DNA of 64,000 nt, taken from assembly GCA_029964075.1 (NCBI GenBank), contig CM057135.1, forward strand, positions 21,540,863-21,604,862. Direction: 5' to 3'. Position 1 is the stretch's first letter. Each line of letters opens with the position of its first letter. The translations under genes and the position numbers were made by a program. A model generated the notes under the pieces. That model saw nothing but the letters and a program-made list of their open reading frames with translations. It had not been told where the DNA came from and made no database searches. This DNA is from Patiria pectinifera (lineage: Eukaryota; Echinodermata; Asteroidea; Valvatida; Asterinidae). Positions 33,636-43,369 of this stretch are shown one piece after another.

Positions 33636-34490
33636 TAAATGTATAAAGCCGGATCTTGTTTAAATATATGCACACTAGACCTTCTAAAACATCTTGTCAA
33701 TTATTATTCAACTCCAAGGCAATGCGCCAATAATTATATACAGCAATTTAAAATAGATAGCGTTACCGGAGTCGATTACGTTACCGAGCCGGAACCGGAG
33801 TAAAGTGAGTACTAAAAGCATGTCCTGACATAAATAATTCAGAAGAACTAATAAAATCCGTCCAATTATAAAATAAGCAATTATGTGTGGATCTATACTT
33901 GAGGTTTCTTAAATATGCATCTTTGACAATCATGAGAATTTCACAACACTTGAGAGAGTCTGAGTTTAGATTTATAAATAACGGAGGCACTAACCTGTAT
34001 ATAAACAGTGGCTTGTTAGACGGCGACTGGCCAGCCTAGTAACACACTTTAACTTTTATATGGCCCGCGCTACGCACAATAAGTCTCGACAAAAGACGTC
34101 AAAACTTGACCAAGTTTTACACAAGTTACAATTTCCATAATTCTTTACAAAAGGATATCAAATAATTGTTTGAAACATATCAAATAAATTCAGTTATTTT
34201 ACAGCCAAAAGCACATTCTCTTAGAGGAATTCCACATAACTAATTTGGCAAGAGTTTGGACGAGGCTATACAAAACAATAACAAAGTACATGTACATCGC
34301 TGAATTATACACACACTGGGCGCGCGGCTCGTAATGCAATGTAAGTACAAGTAAGTTATCTGTATGGGCAAAAGAATCAACATTTATATCTTACTAAAGA
34401 AACTAGCGATTTCTGATAAAGAGATAATTAAGTGAATTATACAAAAACCTGAGTAAATAAAAACAACACCAAGGGGGGTCAACCGCTACA

Positions 34491-34506
34491 CCACCCCCTC
34501 CCAAGA
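34491..34506 (-). promoter_or_regulatory. Polypurine tract of the gypsy element
   Basis: On the minus strand TTGGGAGGGGGTGG lies directly before the 3' LTR start TGTAGCGG. This is the usual plus-strand DNA primer site of LTR retroelements. Confidence 0.7.
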
Positions 34507-34743
34507 CTACGCTGTCCCCAGCGTTGAAGGCTGAAAAATATAAGTCGCACTTAATACATGTAATTACAACAATTTGCATAAAATAGTTCTTAAAAATCCC
34601 TAGTTTAGTAATGATGTTCGATCTGGAACAGCTATAAACATGATATTTTGGTCCGCAACAGTTATCTTAAAATACATTTCTAAACAATACGCAAAATGCA
34701 ATTTTGATCTTCAACTTGAACTTAATAAAACAGTAGTGATTTT

Positions 34744-34857
34744 GTCCGCAACATGTAACTCATCTTTAAATACTAACACAGTTGTTATATTGTTATTTTG
34801 GTCCGCAACATGTAACTCATCTTTAAATACTAACACAATTGTTATATTGTTATTTTA
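34744..34857. repeat. 57-bp tandem duplication in the element 3' UTR
   Basis: GTCCGCAACATGTAACTCAT starts at 34744 and 34801, with almost identical 57-bp units. Confidence 0.85.
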
Positions 34858-34900
34858 AAAACCCTGACACAATAAGCTGGAATAATTATTATAAGACAAA

Positions 34901-35956
34901 TTAATCTTCTTTGAGGTGATACTCCCTCAGGGTGACCTCTTTTCGGGTTTTCTGTCCAGACATGTATTCATATACAACTCTCTTCTCAACCACGGTCTTG
35001 ACCCTGCCCTTCAAGATGTCGATGATGTCGACCGTCTCGAAACCAGACTTGTTGGCACTTGTGGATTGAGGGCTCGAAGTGGAGGGGCCGGGACTGCTTG
35101 AGGATGAACTGCTGGACTCGCTGTCAGCTGAACTGCCTGAGGAGCTGCTACTGGATGTACTGTCGGTGGACAGCGTTGGGCTGGTGGGCCCCCTGATGGA
35201 TACAGGCTTGCCGCCACCCACCCGTGGAGATACCGGGGTGTTCCCCCCCAGCAGCTCATCCAACTCATCTCCCATCAAGGAGATGGTGGCGTGGTAAACC
35301 GTCTCAAGATCCTCCATCTCCTCACCTTCCTCCGGTCTTCCTTCTTCCTCCTCTGCCAGTCCTCTCCTCTCCTCCTCCGATCTTCCTTCTTTCTCCTCTG
35401 CCGGTCCTTCTCTCCTTTCCTCCACCGGTTCTCCTTTCTTCTCTGCTGGTCCTTCTCTCCTCTTCTCCACCGGTTTTCCTCCTTTCTTCTCTGCTGGTCC
35501 TCTCCTTTTCTCCACTGGTTCTCCTTTCTTCTCTGCTGGTACTTCCCTCCCCCTCTCCTCTGGTCCTCCTCCTTCCTTCTCTGCTTGTCCTCCTCTCCTC
35601 CTCTTCTCCGGTCTTCCTCGTTCCCTCTCTGCCGGTCCTTCTCTCCTCTTCTTCTCTGGTCTTCCTCCTTCCTTCTCTGCCGGTCCTTCCCTCCTCTTCT
35701 TCTCCAGTCTTCCTCTTTCCCTCTCTGCCGGTTCTTCTCTTCTCCTCTCCTCTGGTCTTCCATCTTTCTCCTCTCTCCGGACACTTCCAGGCATGTGAGA
35801 AGCCCAGGTGTGCTTCCTCAGATCTTCGAATCGGATGAATGCCACTGGGCATTGAGGACACCTGTATTTCTCTCTTTCTTTTTCGTGTGTTTCCTCATGT
35901 CGCCTAAGGTTCCACTGGCGCCAAAAACTCTGCCCACAGATGTGGCTTGGTGGCAT
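34901..35956 (-). CDS. Third ORF of gypsy element: C2H2 fingers plus charged repeats
   Basis: 351 residues, uninterrupted. Residues 1-55 hold two C2H2-like fingers (CGQSFWRQWNLRRHEETH; CPQCPVAFIRFEDLRKHTWASH). Residues about 60-210 are Arg/Glu-rich repeats of about 16 residues (REGPAEKEGGRPEKKR). Residues 250-300 are Ser-rich. The C-terminus (FETVDIIDILKGRVKTVVEK) is ordinary globular sequence. On the minus strand a strong acceptor, TTATTTTCTGTCCCTACAG, lies just upstream (exon from 35967), so it may come from a spliced message as env-position ORFs often do. There is no signal peptide or membrane segment, so it is not a typical env; a nucleic-acid-binding role is inferred. Confidence 0.75.
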   Translation of the reverse strand: MPPSHICGQSFWRQWNLRRHEETHEKEREKYRCPQCPVAFIRFEDLRKHTWASHMPGSVRREEKDGRPEERRREEPAERERGRLEKKRREGPAEKEGGRPEKKRREGPAERERGRPEKRRRGGQAEKEGGGPEERGREVPAEKKGEPVEKRRGPAEKKGGKPVEKRREGPAEKKGEPVEERREGPAEEKEGRSEEERRGLAEEEEGRPEEGEEMEDLETVYHATISLMGDELDELLGGNTPVSPRVGGGKPVSIRGPTSPTLSTDSTSSSSSSGSSADSESSSSSSSSPGPSTSSPQSTSANKSGFETVDIIDILKGRVKTVVEKRVVYEYMSGQKTRKEVTLREYHLKED

Positions 35957-36073
35957 GATGATTTCTGCTGTAGGGACAGAAAATAAACAAAGAAAATACT
36001 CTGTTACTCGAACTAGACTCAGTATCTACATGTATATACATACACTGGTGAATCTGCCAGACCAGTGCTCTGG

Positions 36074-36319
36074 TTACAAATAACGCAGGGGAGTTCTGCG
36101 TTGTCTCGGAGGATTACTCCTTACTGCAGCTGGAGCAGACCTTCTCCTTCTCTCATGGCTACTCCCTTCTGCCTGTGGTCCAACCCAGCTCTCTCTGTCT
36201 TGATTCCCGCATGGTTTTCGACGATCAGCATGTACCACCTGCATCTTCCCCCTCGGCTTGTCCTGTATCCTAAATACAACATCGGATAACTGTTTAATGA
36301 CAAGATATGGCCGTCCCAT
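36074..36319 (-). pseudogene. Integrase C-terminal GPY/F part, displaced by a frameshift
   Basis: The frame reads GRPYLVIKQLSDVVFRIQDK then VVHADRRKPC, matching the usual end of gypsy integrase. It follows the main pol frame (RKLNLPWDG) after a one-base shift near 36317, so the main frame ends in unrelated residues. Confidence 0.75.
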
Positions 36320-38802
36320 GGTAGGTTCAGCTTTCGAGATTGTCCTCGTTTTCGAATGGGATTATGGAGCCACACGAACACCACTTCATGAACTTCGCTT
36401 GTATGAGCTCTGCGATCATAGTTTTTCTGCTGCCTAACAGCGGAACTCCTCAGATTCTTCCTAGCTGCTTTGTGAGCTATCTGCATCCGCATCCGCAGTT
36501 TTGCAGCATAATCACCTTCATCTAAGTCATCTCCGGTCCACACCTTCTCCGCTACTACATCTAATGGAAGAGTTAGATCGCGCCCCAATATCATCATGTT
36601 TGGTGTTTCACCTGTTGACTCTTGTATTGACGAACGATAAGCTAATGTCGCAAATGGAAGTTGATCATCCCAGTCGTGTTGCTGCCGCACAGGATCGATC
36701 AATGTGAAAACTATGTTCATGAGAGTGCGGTTGAATCTTTCAACCATCCCATCAGATTTGGGGTTGTAGCTTGTTGTTCTCCTCATTCCCATCCATTTAC
36801 ACACCTGTTGCATCATTTCAGCTTCAAAGTTTCTCCCTTGATCCGTGTGGAGCTCATGAGGGACACCAAACCGGCAAACAAACTCTTCTACAAAAGTTTT
36901 CGCCACGGTTTCTGCCCTTTGGTCCGGTATTGCAAACGCTTCCATCCATTTGGTGAAATAATCACCAATGACCAATATGTACTCATTACCCTTGTCTGTT
37001 TCAGGTAGAGGCCCTAGTATGTCCAAAGCGACTCGTTCCATCGGCGCTCCCACCTGGTACAGCTGTAGTGGTGCCCGATTTTTCTTGGGTGGCGGCTTTC
37101 GACGTGCACACCTGTCACACTCTCGTATGAATGAGCGTACGTCTGCTGACATACCAACCCAGTAGTATCTCAACTTTACTTCACCAAGAGTTTTACGTGT
37201 TCCCAAGTGTCCGGCGGATTTCGAACCATGTAATTCCTCCAAGATTTCCTTCCTCAGTTTCAGTGGTAAAATCACCTTCTTCTCGCTGTGCCGACCATCT
37301 GGTGACTCCCACTGCTTACACAATACTCCACCTTGTACTTCTAATTCGTCCCACTGGGCCCAGTACGTCTTCAAAGCAGGTGAAGATGCAGAAACTTTAT
37401 TCCAATCTCGACGCTTATCGCTCCCTTCCTTGGCCAAAAGAATGCTGGCAATAGTTAAGTCCTCTAGTTGTTCCTGTCGCACATCTGCACGACTAATCTC
37501 GGGCTGCCAAGTCACTGTCCTCGCAAAAGCCCCTGTTCCTGAAGTAGGAGACTGCTTTGTGTCCCGTTCCCCAACCTCTGGCTCAACCAACATGTCGCAA
37601 TTCTCTTCCTTCACTGGTGATGACACCTCCGGTGACACTTCCTGCCGACCACATTGTTTACATGGATTTCTAGACAGACAATCAGCGTTTGCATGTAGGC
37701 GCCCCGGCCTGTGTTCTATAGTTATGTCGTATTGTCCAACAACTTCCATCCATCGTGCTAGCTGACCGTCGGGATTTCGAAAATTTGTCAACCATCTCAG
37801 GGAGCCATGATCAGTCCTCAACAACACCTTCCTTCCGTAGAGATAATGTTGGAAATGTTTGAGGTACAACACCACTGCGAGCAGTTCTCTTCTGGTCACG
37901 CAGTAGTTTCTCTCTTGTGAGCTCAGGCTTTTGCTCGCGTAGGCAATCACCCTTTCGTGTTCCCCTTGCTTCTGCGAAAGTACCGCCCCTGTAGCAAAAT
38001 TACTGGCGTCGGTGTCCAATATGAAGTCTGCTTTGGGGTCTGGATACGTGAGCACTGGGGATTGAATAAGTCTACTCTTGAGCGCTTCAAATGCCTCTTC
38101 GCATGCCTCCGTCCATTCAAACTTGTTATGCTTTTCGGCGAGCTTGTGTAGAGGACGGGCAATATCCACAAACCCTCTGATAAATCGCCGATAATATGAA
38201 GCAAGGCCCAGAAAACTTCGTACTTGGGTAACATCTCTAGGGCGTGGCCATTCTTTTACAGCTTTGACTTTCTCTGGGTCAGTTTCTATTCCACTTTGTG
38301 AAACAACATAACCCAGGTACAGAACTTTACGCTGGTACAAGTTACACTTCTTCGGCTTCAACTTAAGTCCTGCTTCTCTAAGTCGTTGCAGAACCACTTT
38401 TAGGCGATCCGTAGCCTCTTCTTCGGTCTTGCCATGAACAATGATGTCATCAAGGTAAACTAGCAGGATATCCCACTGAAGTCCTGCCATAACACGCTCC
38501 ATGAGTCTCTCGAACGTTGAAGGTGCATTTGAAAGGCCAAATGGCATGACGTTCAATGCATACAGTCCACCCCTTACCGCAAAAGCTGATTTCTCTTTCG
38601 CTGTTTCATTTAATTCCACCTGCCAATAGCCAGATGCCAAATCCAGGGTGGAAAACCATTTCGCACCATTTAATGCATCAAGTGATTCCTCTATCCTTGG
38701 GATTGGATAAGCATCCTTTATAGTTACGGAATTCAGTCGACGATAATCGACACAGAAACGTTTGGAGCCATCCTTCTTGGTGACGACCATGGTGCTGCCC
38801 AT
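36121..38802 (-). CDS. pol: Gypsy pol: reverse transcriptase, RNase H, integrase
   Basis: 893-codon frame. RT comes first: FCVDYRRLN near residue 16 and the active site YLDD at 116-119. RNase H begins with LDTDASNFATGAVL near 262. The integrase zinc domain (HLGTRKT...CDRCARRK) is near 550, and the DDE core runs from VALDILGPL to GMVERFNRTLMNI. It copies the element RNA and inserts the DNA. The N-terminus overlaps the upstream frame: SFSPWAAP lies in one frame and MVVTKKDG in this one, a one-base shift near 38790. The last 70 or so residues are out of frame. It is probably no longer active. Confidence 0.9.
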   Translation of the reverse strand: MGSTMVVTKKDGSKRFCVDYRRLNSVTIKDAYPIPRIEESLDALNGAKWFSTLDLASGYWQVELNETAKEKSAFAVRGGLYALNVMPFGLSNAPSTFERLMERVMAGLQWDILLVYLDDIIVHGKTEEEATDRLKVVLQRLREAGLKLKPKKCNLYQRKVLYLGYVVSQSGIETDPEKVKAVKEWPRPRDVTQVRSFLGLASYYRRFIRGFVDIARPLHKLAEKHNKFEWTEACEEAFEALKSRLIQSPVLTYPDPKADFILDTDASNFATGAVLSQKQGEHERVIAYASKSLSSQERNYCVTRRELLAVVLYLKHFQHYLYGRKVLLRTDHGSLRWLTNFRNPDGQLARWMEVVGQYDITIEHRPGRLHANADCLSRNPCKQCGRQEVSPEVSSPVKEENCDMLVEPEVGERDTKQSPTSGTGAFARTVTWQPEISRADVRQEQLEDLTIASILLAKEGSDKRRDWNKVSASSPALKTYWAQWDELEVQGGVLCKQWESPDGRHSEKKVILPLKLRKEILEELHGSKSAGHLGTRKTLGEVKLRYYWVGMSADVRSFIRECDRCARRKPPPKKNRAPLQLYQVGAPMERVALDILGPLPETDKGNEYILVIGDYFTKWMEAFAIPDQRAETVAKTFVEEFVCRFGVPHELHTDQGRNFEAEMMQQVCKWMGMRRTTSYNPKSDGMVERFNRTLMNIVFTLIDPVRQQHDWDDQLPFATLAYRSSIQESTGETPNMMILGRDLTLPLDVVAEKVWTGDDLDEGDYAAKLRMRMQIAHKAARKNLRSSAVRQQKNYDRRAHTSEVHEVVFVWLHNPIRKRGQSRKLNLPWDGHILSLNSYPMLYLGYRTSRGGRCRWYMLIVENHAGIKTERAGLDHRQKGVAMREGEGLLQLQ

Positions 38803-39818
38803 GGGCTGAAAGATGGTTCCATGAAGCCTCTTGCAAGCATGTCCTTTACTTTACGATCGATTTCTCCCTGCTGGCCGATTGGGGCTCTCCGGGGAGGCTG
38901 TCGTACTGGTGCACTATTCCCCGTGTTAATCGAATGTTTCACTAAGCCGGTGCGGCCTATGTCCGAATCTCCTTTCGCAAATACATCTTGGAATTCCATC
39001 AACATCTTCTTTACTCCGGGGTGGTATTTTCCCTCTAATCCGTCTGTACTTCTGGCATATAAGTCGGTCAAGTGTTCGGGAATTGCGACACTGCTCTCCA
39101 CAATCGGGGTGGCCTCCAACGCCCTCACTTCTGCTGAAACACATCTTCCCACTTCAGCCGAGGAAATAATTCCTGCCACTGTGCCCGCTTCAAGTACTTG
39201 ATCAACCTGGCCAATATTAATGAGTCGAGCTGGGAGTATTTCTTGGTCCGTGTGCACTAATGTTCTCGCCAACATAATTCCTTTCTTTCCGAGTTGCTCT
39301 CTGTCAGAAGGTTCTATTGTGGCGCACCTTCCTATATTTGTGGGTCTTGTGATCTTCACCGGTACCACTACTTCATGGCCTGCAGGTATATTTGTCGTTT
39401 GGGACACTACCACTCGCGAACAGAAGAGTAAATCTCCCTTGTCTTTACATGGTATTTGCTCATCTATCATTCGAAGGCTGAACCGGTCAAAATCCAAAGT
39501 TCCGCCTGTTGCCAGTAGAAAGTCCATACCCAAAATTCCTTCTCCTTTTATCTCGGCTACTGTTACATCTAGTGACTGTGTCGTCCTTCCCACTGTGAGA
39601 TCCATCACTGCATGTCCCCACGTATTTATTGGTGTACCATCAGCTTGCCTGACGGAACCATCCACGGGATAAAGTTCTTGTCGCCTGTCTTGTCGCAACT
39701 TCAAATATGAAGTTTCGACAAGACGGTCTGTGTAGAACCAGTGTCCAAAAGAAACTTCATTTTCAACCCGTGGATGACTCCATTCACGTACATCCCCTGT
39801 TGTCCCCTTTTTGTGCAA
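38733..39818 (-). pseudogene. Gypsy protease C-terminal part and RT N-terminal spacer
   Basis: Frame with GEGILGMDFLLATGGTLDF (the second conserved protease part) and, near the end, EFQDVFAKGD...KHSINTG...RRAPIGQQGEIDRKV, the standard region before RT. The first protease part (DTGS) lies in another frame upstream; the RT proper is in a third frame downstream. Confidence 0.8.
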
Positions 39819-39982
39819 CTCCCATCCACCACTTCACATTTCGTTTGCTTGATGGGTCCTACTGTCTCCCCTGCACTCGCCTCTCTGGACCGTTTGCAGT
39901 CATTGAGGAACTCCCCATCCGCTGAATTCGCCTGTTGCCGTTTCCCCGATTTCTCCCCGCTTGACCATTCTGCATCCGACAA
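39701..39982 (-). pseudogene. Gypsy protease active-site part
   Basis: A short frame overlapping the end of gag. It holds KFLLDTGSTQTVLS with the aspartic protease DTGS motif. It runs into a stop after SKLHI because of a one-base shift near 39710, and the protease continues in the next frame. Overlap with gag in another frame fits normal gag-pol frameshift expression. Confidence 0.8.
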
Positions 39983-41178
39983 TCACGTGCAAAATGTCCC
40001 TGATCTCCACACGTAAAACATCTTAAGCCTTGAGTATCCTGATGTTCATTGAGATGGGCCGGGTCCCCTCTTCGCTGTGGCCGGAATTCTTTGAACTCCT
40101 GCTTCAACTGGTCCACCATCTTCACTACACTAGCCAGCGCATTTTTTACTTCAGCCAACTCATGGGCTAACTTGCTGTCATTTTCTTCATTGATACTGCG
40201 AGCAAATTTAAATGCCCTTCCCCGTTCTCTGGACTTTTCCACTTTTATGAAGGACTCGGTATCCAAAGCCGCTCTGATGGCTTCATCCAGTGATTTTGGA
40301 CGCGCCCGGAAAATACCGGCTCTAATCTCGGGCTCCTCGATGGCATCGGCGAAATGTCCTTTAGCAAGCCTCTCACGAACCTCACTAGGGAGCTCTGGGT
40401 AGGCCATCGCAGCTAATTCTCTGATCGCTTGGCCCAATTCTTGCAAAGTCTCTTTAGCACCCCTCCTGCGTAGTCGCAGTTCCAGAAGGAAGTTTTCCGC
40501 TTGTTCCCCGGGACCAAATCTCTTCTCTAGTCTTGTGGTCAACTCCTCGTACGTCGGTTGCTCACCAAATCCAAAACGTCCCAGCACTTTCAACGCCGGC
40601 CCCTGCAATCGAGTCGCCAGTTGGAACGTCGCTTCCTCCATCGACCAACTGTTCACAATTCTACAGGATTCGAAGTGTCTTAAATAATCCTTCCACGGAA
40701 TTCTCCCGTCAAATTTGTCCGGAGTAACTTCTCGCTTGCTCGTAAAACCCATACCCCAGGTTGACTGCTGGCCTTCATTCCGTGGAGCGTTCCACTGCCT
40801 CCTTCTAAATCTGTCACCAGATCCTTGTTCCCGGTTATACCCATTCATCACGGCACCCTGAGGTTCTGCTTGGCGCCAACAGTTATCCGCTGCTTCGTTC
40901 TGCATATTACGTTCCTCGTTTTCTCTCCTTTGAGCTCGAAAATGAATTTCAGGATCTGACTCGTTAAACCAGTACTGTCGACGGTTTCTTTCTGCAGCGT
41001 CTCCAACGTAATTCTGCTCCCTCATGTCACTGTGCCAATCTGCCCTCGGGTTGGCTCTTGCAGTATTTGCAGCACTAGTTTCACATCTTTGCTCCGGTTG
41101 CATGCCCCTTGGGAAAGGCGTTGACCGTCTAGGCTCAGCTCTCCCGTCACTCCGCTCTCTTTCGATTGAAACTCTCAT
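39859..41178 (-). CDS. gag: Gypsy Gag with CCHC zinc knuckle
   Basis: 439 residues, uninterrupted. The N-terminal 130 residues are Arg/Gln/Glu-rich. A capsid-like retrotransposon gag region follows (KFDGRIPWKDYLRHFESC, then QLATRLQGPALKVL and ENFLLELRLRRRGAKETL). The zinc knuckle is CFTCGDQGHFARDC near residue 387, with a basic Gly/Asn tail. It packages the element RNA into particles. The ATG at 41178 is chosen because an in-frame stop lies about 20 bases upstream. It starts only 100 bases inside the element, so most of the leader is missing. Confidence 0.9.
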   Translation of the reverse strand: MRVSIERERSDGRAEPRRSTPFPRGMQPEQRCETSAANTARANPRADWHSDMREQNYVGDAAERNRRQYWFNESDPEIHFRAQRRENEERNMQNEAADNCWRQAEPQGAVMNGYNREQGSGDRFRRRQWNAPRNEGQQSTWGMGFTSKREVTPDKFDGRIPWKDYLRHFESCRIVNSWSMEEATFQLATRLQGPALKVLGRFGFGEQPTYEELTTRLEKRFGPGEQAENFLLELRLRRRGAKETLQELGQAIRELAAMAYPELPSEVRERLAKGHFADAIEEPEIRAGIFRARPKSLDEAIRAALDTESFIKVEKSRERGRAFKFARSINEENDSKLAHELAEVKNALASVVKMVDQLKQEFKEFRPQRRGDPAHLNEHQDTQGLRCFTCGDQGHFARDCRMQNGQAGRNRGNGNRRIQRMGSSSMTANGPERRVQGRQ

Positions 41179-41228
41179 CTCGGGACTGGTACTCCTTCAG
41201 CTGGCTCAACCTGGCCGCTCCTTCCCGT

Positions 41229-41278
41229 ACAAAAACCCGAGTAAATAAAAACAACACCAAGGGGGGTCAACCGCTACA
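41229..41278 (-). repeat. 5' LTR remnant (50 bp)
   Basis: It matches 34441-34490 with one substitution (TGTAGCGGTTGACCCCCCTT...), then diverges into gag leader at CGGGAAGGAGCGG. About 2 kb of LTR and the primer-binding site are absent. Confidence 0.8.
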
Positions 41279-41600
41279 CGATTATCTCGAAAACGTTTTT
41301 TTCCTTCAAAATCCACATAATTTTTATATTGCTCTTCATGAAAACGGTGACGATATGTGAATTTTGAAGATAAAGCGTTCAGATTATCACAAAAGAAGTT
41401 TCTCCTGTTTTAAAACTGCAAAAAAAAAAATACTACTTTGCAACAACTTTGGGCAGTAAGGAACTGTCACATGATTCTATGAGAGCTGAATTTGTACGTG
41501 AACCCACTAATTAGAATACTAATAAATAATAGTAAATAATAATTGTCTCTTCGTGAAAACAAAAATTCAAGTTTCCTATATTTTAGCCCTTTCTGTTCAA
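41279..41600 (-). repeat. Right arm of the inverted repeat split by the gypsy element
   Basis: On the minus strand it matches 32160-32417: TGAACAGAAAGGGC, TTTTCACGAAGAG, CAGCTCTCATAGAATCATGT and AACTTCTTTTGTGAT. Similarity is about three-quarters by eye. Confidence 0.65.
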
Positions 41601-42045
41601 TGTGTTACTGCTCAACAATCCAGTTAAACACACACACACAAGTTGTGGCTGTTGCATTATAATTATGTTGCTTAGCTTTAAGTGACGGTTTCACTCTTGT
41701 GCTCAAAATTCTAATTAATGGCAAAAAAGTAACGTTAATTGGGCCATTTATAAGCATGGAATGCAGGGGATTTTTCATTCTTAAGTTATTAATCATGAAT
41801 CAACTAATTAAATACTGTCTTTTGGCATTGGACAGTGCTCGTGTGCGATATTCCAATTACAAGTCGATTTGGGGGGAGTTTAGATAATGCAAAATGCAAG
41901 GGATATGACACAGTTCTGAAGGTCTGACACCCCCAGCTGCTAGCTACCACCTTCAAACCTTTTATGCTAGATATTCTAATTAAACCACACTGGGCTTTCG
42001 GACTGTAGTATTTTCTAACCAAAAGGTGACTTTACAACGTCAGTA

Positions 42046-42370
42046 CACTGCAAAAACTGGAGTGTTAAAATTAACACCACTGGTGTCAAATTTTATTCTT
42101 TCCCGGTATCTATATAGGACAACACCAAGAGCATCAATTAACACCAAAGTTGGTGTTAGTATATCCCAACACCAGACGTGGTGTAATTGTATACACCAGA
42201 AATTGGTGTTACTTTGAAGTATACCCGGTGTTAAAAGTATTCTCTCTAGGTGTTAAATCTGTTCTCCCTACCATAATAATGGAAGCAATCCATAGTGTAC
42301 ATTAACACCACTTTTTGACTAATTTGACATCGGTTTGGTGTATTTTTTGACACCAGAGATAAATGGTGTT
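42046..42370 (+). repeat. Left terminal and subterminal repeats of EnSpm element
   Basis: The CACTG end is followed by at least ten TTAACACCA or TGGTGTTA motifs in both orientations through about 42370. Confidence 0.8.
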
Positions 42371-42879
42371 TATGTGAATTTTAAAGTAAGATGCATTCTG
42401 GAGTCAGAAGTAAGATGATAGCTGTGGTTCTAGTTAAATTTAATGTATAGAAAGTATTTCAGTATCTCATGTGAACAGATGGTATAGGTTAATTTCCCAA
42501 AATTAAAGCAATGATACACTTGATTGTGTTCGTTTCAACAATGAAATTCCAAATAACTTTATTCATTTCACTGTTATCAAATACAACATTTCTTTAACAT
42601 GACAATTCATAGTATTTGTTAATCAACATTGTGTAACTTCAAGAACAGCATTGACAATTCACTGTAACATCTAGTAACAATGCGTGGAACTTGTAGTCAT
42701 ATAAGAAAATTCATAACCAAATCCACTCCTCTTACAGTAACTTCAGTGTTCTAGCATATTTCGTTGCCTCGTGTATGTTTGTTAATCAACATTTTCTAAC
42801 TTCAAGAACAGCATTGACAATTCACTGTAACATCTGGTAACAATGCATGGATTTTCTAATCTTTCTCTTTAGCTTTAAA

Positions 42880-43235
42880 GCTACATTAATTACCATAGGG
42901 CTAACTCCTCATTCTTACCGCGAAGATTAATTTGAAGCCACTCTGCATGCAGACATTTTGAATTATGTGTTTGTTCGTAGAACATTATGAAATTAGATGG
43001 ATTGAATTTTGAAAGTGTACTCTAAATGCAATGCACAAGTAAAACATACGCACACAACTTGCGTAATGGCGGTTAAACACATGTCAAGGTAAAAATCACT
43101 GGAGCGTTCATCAAAATACAACGCTCATTTGCTGATCATGCAATCGGTGTGGGCATATCAGCTTCAATTACGCACCTGCATGTAAAGCATAAAAAAGGAG
43201 ATATTATGCAAATAGCTGAAAAACCATACACAATT
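42880..43235 (+). repeat. Dispersed repeat copy 1 inside EnSpm
   Basis: GCAGACATTTTGAATTA, GTAGAACATTATGAAATT and GATGGATTGAATTTT in order; the same order recurs at 52380-52735 in direct orientation. Confidence 0.65.
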
Positions 43236-43369
43236 TGGAGTTTTTGCGGTATGTGAACACACATGGATGCACCCAGCAGGCATCACTTTGTACATCTACA
43301 ATTTTCAAAGAGATATGATTACATTAACATGTAATGTGATACAAGATACACGAATGACGCAATAACCCG

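Larger units (their letters stand above)
32418..34490 (-). repeat. 3' LTR (2,073 bp)
   Basis: It begins on the minus strand with TGTAGCGGTTGACCCCCCTT directly after a purine tract, and ends GCACGCGACA. It contains a 77-bp tandem repeat (32811-33240), a 31-bp repeat (33545-33635), and two copies of CCTGTATATAAACAGTGGC (33380 and 33993) that could supply a TATA element on either strand. Confidence 0.75.
32418..41278 (-). mobile_element. Ty3/gypsy LTR retrotransposon with a third ORF
   Basis: Read on the minus strand: truncated 5' LTR (41278-41229), gag, protease, RT, RNase H, integrase, zinc-finger ORF, polypurine tract, and 3' LTR (34490-32418). The termini are TGTAGCGG...GCGACA, and CGAT flanks both ends (32414-32417 and 41279-41282) as a 4-bp target duplication. 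Frameshifts break the protease, the RT start and the integrase C-terminus. With no complete 5' LTR and no visible primer site it cannot move by itself. Confidence 0.9.

Noticed and set aside
35275..35861. Two other minus-strand Arg/Glu-rich ORFs
   Set aside because: They are alternative frames of the same repeats; only the 351-codon frame has zinc fingers and a splice acceptor.
35224..35986. Two plus-strand ORFs rich in Leu/Ser/Pro (204 and 231 codons)
   Set aside because: They are antisense shadows of the Arg/Glu repeats of the gypsy third ORF.
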